Source: Salinicoccus sp. UBA3372
GTDB lineage: Bacteria > Bacillota > Bacilli > Staphylococcales > Salinicoccaceae
Length of the DNA stretch: 10,768 nt
NCBI GenBank assembly: GCA_002360325.1
Contig: DEQG01000132.1
Location: 1,521 to 12,288 of the forward strand
Direction: 5' to 3'
A model generated the notes under the pieces. The model saw only the letters and a list, made by a program, of their open reading frames with translations, was not told the origin of the DNA and searched no databases. Both the position numbers and the translations under genes were made by a program. The first letter of the stretch is position 1; every line of letters begins with the position of its first letter. Positions 8,131-10,768 of this stretch are shown piece after piece.

Positions 8131-9585
8131 ATGGGAAATTTCATAAGTATTTTTGAAAATATCATTGGAGTCATGAATGATTTACTGTGGGGAGACTTCC
8201 TGATCGGAATTCTTATTGTTGCAGGTCTTTATTTTTCTATATCCTCACGCTTTGTTCAGCTCAGATGGATTAAACAGATGTTTACCGTGTTGAAAGATGA
8301 GCCGGAAACACTGCCTGACGGCACAAAAGGTATTTCAGCATTCAAGGCATTCACGATCAGTGCCGCTTCCCGTGTGGGTACGGGCAACGTTGCGGGTGTC
8401 GCAACAGCCATCGTGCTGGGCGGCCCTGGCGCAGTTTTTTGGATGTGGGTCATTGCGTTCATCGGTGCAGGAACGGCATTTTTTGAATCCACTTTAGGCC
8501 AGTTGTATAAAGTGAGAGATAAAGAAGGCGGTTACCGCGGCGGTCCTGCATATTACATGGCAGAAGGATTGAACCAGAAATGGCTGGCGATGTTTTTTGC
8601 AGTTTTAATCACCGTGACTTTCGGATTTGCATTCAACGGGCTGCAGGCCAATACCATTGCGGCTGCATATAATGGTGCATTCGGCATCGACCGTAATATC
8701 ATCGGTATTATTCTTGCGATACTTACTGCCGTGGTTATTTTCGGAGGCGCGAAAAGAATAGCGAATGTAACCGGCTATATTGTACCGATCATGGCGACGA
8801 TTTATCTTGCTGTAGTAATTTTTGTATTGATTATCAATTATGATCTTATCCTTCCTATGATCGGACAGATTTTTGCAAGCGCCTTTGGTCTGCAGGAAGC
8901 TTTTGCAGGTGCTGTGGGTGCAGCGATTTTGAACGGTTTCCAACGAGGTTTATTTTCAAATGAAGCAGGTATGGGTTCTGTTCCGAACGCCGCTGCATCT
9001 GCTGCGGTCGATCACCCTGTGAAGCAGGGGCTCATACAGTCGCTGGGGGTTTATTTTGATACTATGGTGGTCTGTACAGCGACGGCCGTTCTCATCTTGA
9101 TGTATACCGATTTGAACTACGGTGAAGATGCGACTCAAGGTATTGAAGTGACACAAGCAGCGATGTCGGCACAGATTGGTGACCTGGGCGGCATTTTTAT
9201 AGCGGTGGTCATTTTACTTTTTGCTTACAGTTCAATTTTAGGGAATTATTTCTACGGACAGAGCAATCTCAACTATATAAAAGAACATCCGGGTGTACTG
9301 TTTGTCTTTAAGCTGATGGTTATCGTGATGGTCTACATCGGTGCGGTTATGGATATTACGCTTGCATGGAATACTGCAGACGTATTCATGGCCCTGATGG
9401 CTGTAACAAATATTGTGGCGATCATCGGCTTGAGTAAAATTGTCTTCAAAGTATCCAAAGATTACTCAGATCAGCTGAAAGCCGGCAAACAGCCTGTGTT
9501 TAACATTGATAATGTCGATATCGACAAGCACGGCATCGGTGAATGGGACAGGGACCGTTATGACAAAGAGAAAAATGGTGAATAG
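8131..9585 (+). CDS. alsT: AgcS-family amino-acid:cation symporter (AlsT-like)
   Basis: The 484-residue membrane protein belongs to the alanine/glycine:cation symporter family (AgcS), importing a small neutral amino acid with Na+ or H+. Family marks are ASRVGTGNVAGVATAIVLGGPGA (79-101) in the first part, GGYRGGPAYYMAEGL (133-147), and the signature RGLFSNEAGMGS (272-283). About ten or eleven hydrophobic segments are visible, ending near residue 440. A polar, charged cytoplasmic tail of about 45 residues follows. An in-frame ATG lies at 8113, but it sits just before AAGGGGG (8116-8122), the ribosome-binding site positioned 8 nt before the ATG at 8131, so I choose 8131. In S. aureus a homologue lies in the same place after parC and has been linked to glutamine transport; B. 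subtilis paralogues are annotated for alanine or glutamine. Substrate here is therefore open among alanine, glycine and glutamine. Confidence 0.92.
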   Translation: MGNFISIFENIIGVMNDLLWGDFLIGILIVAGLYFSISSRFVQLRWIKQMFTVLKDEPETLPDGTKGISAFKAFTISAASRVGTGNVAGVATAIVLGGPGAVFWMWVIAFIGAGTAFFESTLGQLYKVRDKEGGYRGGPAYYMAEGLNQKWLAMFFAVLITVTFGFAFNGLQANTIAAAYNGAFGIDRNIIGIILAILTAVVIFGGAKRIANVTGYIVPIMATIYLAVVIFVLIINYDLILPMIGQIFASAFGLQEAFAGAVGAAILNGFQRGLFSNEAGMGSVPNAAASAAVDHPVKQGLIQSLGVYFDTMVVCTATAVLILMYTDLNYGEDATQGIEVTQAAMSAQIGDLGGIFIAVVILLFAYSSILGNYFYGQSNLNYIKEHPGVLFVFKLMVIVMVYIGAVMDITLAWNTADVFMALMAVTNIVAIIGLSKIVFKVSKDYSDQLKAGKQPVFNIDNVDIDKHGIGEWDRDRYDKEKNGE

Positions 9586-9591
9586 ATGAAA

Positions 9592-9625
9592 AAATGACCG
9601 CATACAAAAGTGTATGCGGTCATTT
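9592..9625. terminator. Bidirectional intrinsic terminator between alsT and DUF1002 gene
   Basis: A perfect 15-bp stem (9592-9606 with 9611-9625) closes an AAAG loop. The minus strand continues into a run of six T (complement of 9589-9594), a strong end for the DUF1002 gene, whose stop codon is only 5 nt from the stem. On the plus strand the stem ends in ATTT followed by ACTGTTTAG, a short, broken T tract, so termination of alsT may be less complete. Confidence 0.88.
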
Positions 9626-9630
9626 ACTGT

Positions 9631-10593
9631 TTAGAATAAGTTTCTGAAGAATTCAACGATACTGTTGAAGAAGTTGCGGAGTGCTGTGACGAATGAGTCC
9701 CATGCACCGGATTCCTGTATTTCCTGGCCGATTTCTTCAGCTCTGTCCTGTGCGTCGCTGAATGCATCACTTGAAGTGATCTGGTCGACAAGGTTGCGGG
9801 ATGATTCAATCAACCGGTCCGCTTCCTCACCGGAGAACAGGCCGGAGTCCTGAATGTTCATGATGATGACGATAATGCGGTCGATTTGCTCCTGGGATAA
9901 AATATCCTCGAGTCCGTTTTCCTGCATTTTTTCATCGACGATGTTTCTCACATCTTCTTCTGTCACTTCACCGCCGTAGTTATTGACGATTTCAATTTTA
10001 ATTTCCGTAATCATCTTGTTCAGCTGAACTTGTGAAAATCCGTCAACATCACTGTTTTCTTCTGATATATCTGTAATGGTTTCGAGTTCTTCCTGTGCAT
10101 TCTGGGTCCGTTCTTCAGGGATTTCCTCGCCCCGTACTTCATATGCTTTGTATATACCTGAAAGGGCACTTTCACCCGTCACATCCTCTGCAGCTGCGAT
10201 GGTGACATCTGCATCAGTGATGCCTGAAGTCAGCAGGGCATTCTGATAAGTCTCTTCAGTGATTTTTGTAATTTCACCCATGGATTCGTTAAGTGTGATG
10301 TTGAGTCCGTAGCCGGGATCTCTCTGGATGATGCGGATGCTTGATTTCAACACACTGTTGTCATAAAGCATGCCGAGATAGTTATCAACGTCTTCCGAAT
10401 ACACATAACCTGTTTCGTCATTATCTTCCGCTTCGAGCAGTCCGCTTGTTTCACTGCGGAGATCTTCATCGTTTTCAAGTGCGGCGCCATATATTGTCAC
10501 GGCATTATCCCATTCGGAAGCTGCCTTCAAAGTTGTCGGTATGATGGATATCAATAACACTGCCATAGCCAGCAGCGTAAACTTCTTATACAT
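9631..10593 (-). CDS. Secreted DUF1002 (YpuA-like) protein of unknown function
   Basis: The 320-residue protein starts with a signal peptide: MYKK, a hydrophobic core to about residue 19, then a likely cleavage after LKA (residue 24) or the next Ala. There is no lipobox cysteine and no LPxTG anchor, so the mature protein is probably released or loosely bound outside the membrane. The section AVTIYGAAL (31-39) and especially EDVTGESALSGIYKAYE (136-152) are typical of DUF1002, the family of B. subtilis YpuA. The remainder is acidic and helical, and it ends in an amphipathic, aromatic-rich helix (FVTALRNFFNSIVEFFRNLF, 301-320) that could touch membrane. The ribosome-binding site AGAGG precedes the ATG by about 7 nt. 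The gene is monocistronic, convergent to alsT and divergent from the edge gene. Function is not known for the family as far as I am aware. Confidence 0.82.
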   Translation of the reverse strand: MYKKFTLLAMAVLLISIIPTTLKAASEWDNAVTIYGAALENDEDLRSETSGLLEAEDNDETGYVYSEDVDNYLGMLYDNSVLKSSIRIIQRDPGYGLNITLNESMGEITKITEETYQNALLTSGITDADVTIAAAEDVTGESALSGIYKAYEVRGEEIPEERTQNAQEELETITDISEENSDVDGFSQVQLNKMITEIKIEIVNNYGGEVTEEDVRNIVDEKMQENGLEDILSQEQIDRIIVIIMNIQDSGLFSGEEADRLIESSRNLVDQITSSDAFSDAQDRAEEIGQEIQESGAWDSFVTALRNFFNSIVEFFRNLF

Positions 10594-10623
10594 AATAATC
10601 CTCTTTTCATTCGATTTTTATCA

Positions 10624-10652
10624 ATTTTACTACAGAGCGCTTTTTAAAACAA
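10624..10652 (-). promoter_or_regulatory. Predicted sigma-A promoter of the DUF1002 gene
   Basis: On the minus strand TTGTTT (complement of 10647-10652) and TAAAAT (complement of 10624-10629) are separated by 17 bp. This gives a leader of about 25 nt that includes the ribosome-binding site. The -35 overlaps a possible divergent promoter of the edge gene. Confidence 0.55.
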
Positions 10653-10706
10653 TTTTTAACCGGTGTATTATATTTACTTTATTATTTTATCGTTTAAGAG
10701 TAGAAT
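10643..10706 (+). promoter_or_regulatory. Candidate promoters of the gene at the right edge
   Basis: Two 17-bp-spaced pairs are possible: TTTAAA (10643-10648) with TATTAT (10666-10671), and TTTATT (10678-10683) with TAGAAT (10701-10706). Neither has a good -35, and the region is AT-rich, so chance matches are likely. One of them probably serves the gene starting at 10737. Confidence 0.3.
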
Positions 10707-10736
10707 ACCCTATAGAGAAATTTTAGGAGCATGAAT

Positions 10737-10768
10737 ATGAATAATGAATACAGGCGTGTGCATAAAAA
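10737..10768 (+). CDS. Start of an unidentified gene, possibly LCP-family (MsrR-like), truncated by the window
   Basis: Only MNNEYRRVHK can be read before the sequence ends. AGGAG (10725-10729) lies 7 nt before the ATG at 10737; the in-frame ATG at 10731 would be only 1 nt from it and is less likely. The residues NEYRR followed by basic residues resemble the N-terminus of S. aureus MsrR (NDNEYRRQ, then a lysine-rich stretch before its membrane anchor). In S. aureus msrR lies a few genes beyond parC and alsT. MsrR is a LytR-CpsA-Psr protein, a family that attaches polymers such as teichoic acid to the cell wall. The visible part is far too short to settle this; treat the gene as real but its identity as a guess. 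Confidence 0.5.
   Translation, partial: MNNEYRRVHK

Noticed and set aside
10541..10726. 61-codon open frame on the plus strand between the DUF1002 gene and the edge gene
   Set aside because: It overlaps the DUF1002 signal peptide and promoter, has no good ribosome-binding site, and looks like translated AT-rich intergenic DNA.

Overview
This window reads as a core chromosomal segment from a low-to-moderate G+C Firmicute. It is most likely a member of the Staphylococcaceae outside Staphylococcus itself (for example a Jeotgalicoccus-, Salinicoccus- or Nosocomiicoccus-like genus). The evidence is that ParE, ParC and PlsY align almost residue by residue with the S. aureus proteins as I remember them, and that the order aconitase, plsY, parE, parC, AlsT-type symporter matches the S. 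aureus neighbourhood. The genus is inference. I see no insertion sequence, prophage, CRISPR array, tRNA or rRNA.

Layout: acnA (103-2808, +) has its own promoter and ends at a perfect palindromic terminator, which it shares with the convergent plsY (2876-3460, -). plsY and parE are divergent across about 217 bp that carry both promoters and, just below the plsY -10, a 17-bp sequence very like the operator of the lipid-synthesis repressor FapR. parE (3678-5663, TTG start) and parC (5656-8070) overlap by 8 bp and form the topoisomerase IV operon. A hairpin terminator follows parC. The promoter of the next gene, an AgcS-family amino-acid:cation symporter (8131-9585), lies inside the terminator loop, and the terminator's 3' arm is that gene's Shine-Dalgarno sequence. 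A second bidirectional terminator separates the symporter from a convergent gene for a secreted DUF1002 (YpuA-like) protein (9631-10593, -). The first codons of another gene (10737 to the edge, +) close the window. Its start and position recall msrR, an LCP-family cell-wall gene, but only about 10 residues are visible.

The genes serve separate housekeeping jobs: the TCA cycle (AcnA), the first acylation in phospholipid synthesis (PlsY), chromosome decatenation (ParE and ParC), amino-acid uptake (AlsT) and an uncharacterised exported protein. They do not form one pathway. I found no undescribed multi-gene system. What deserves a second look is regulatory: the FapR-like box at plsY and the interlocked terminator, promoter and ribosome-binding site between parC and the symporter gene.
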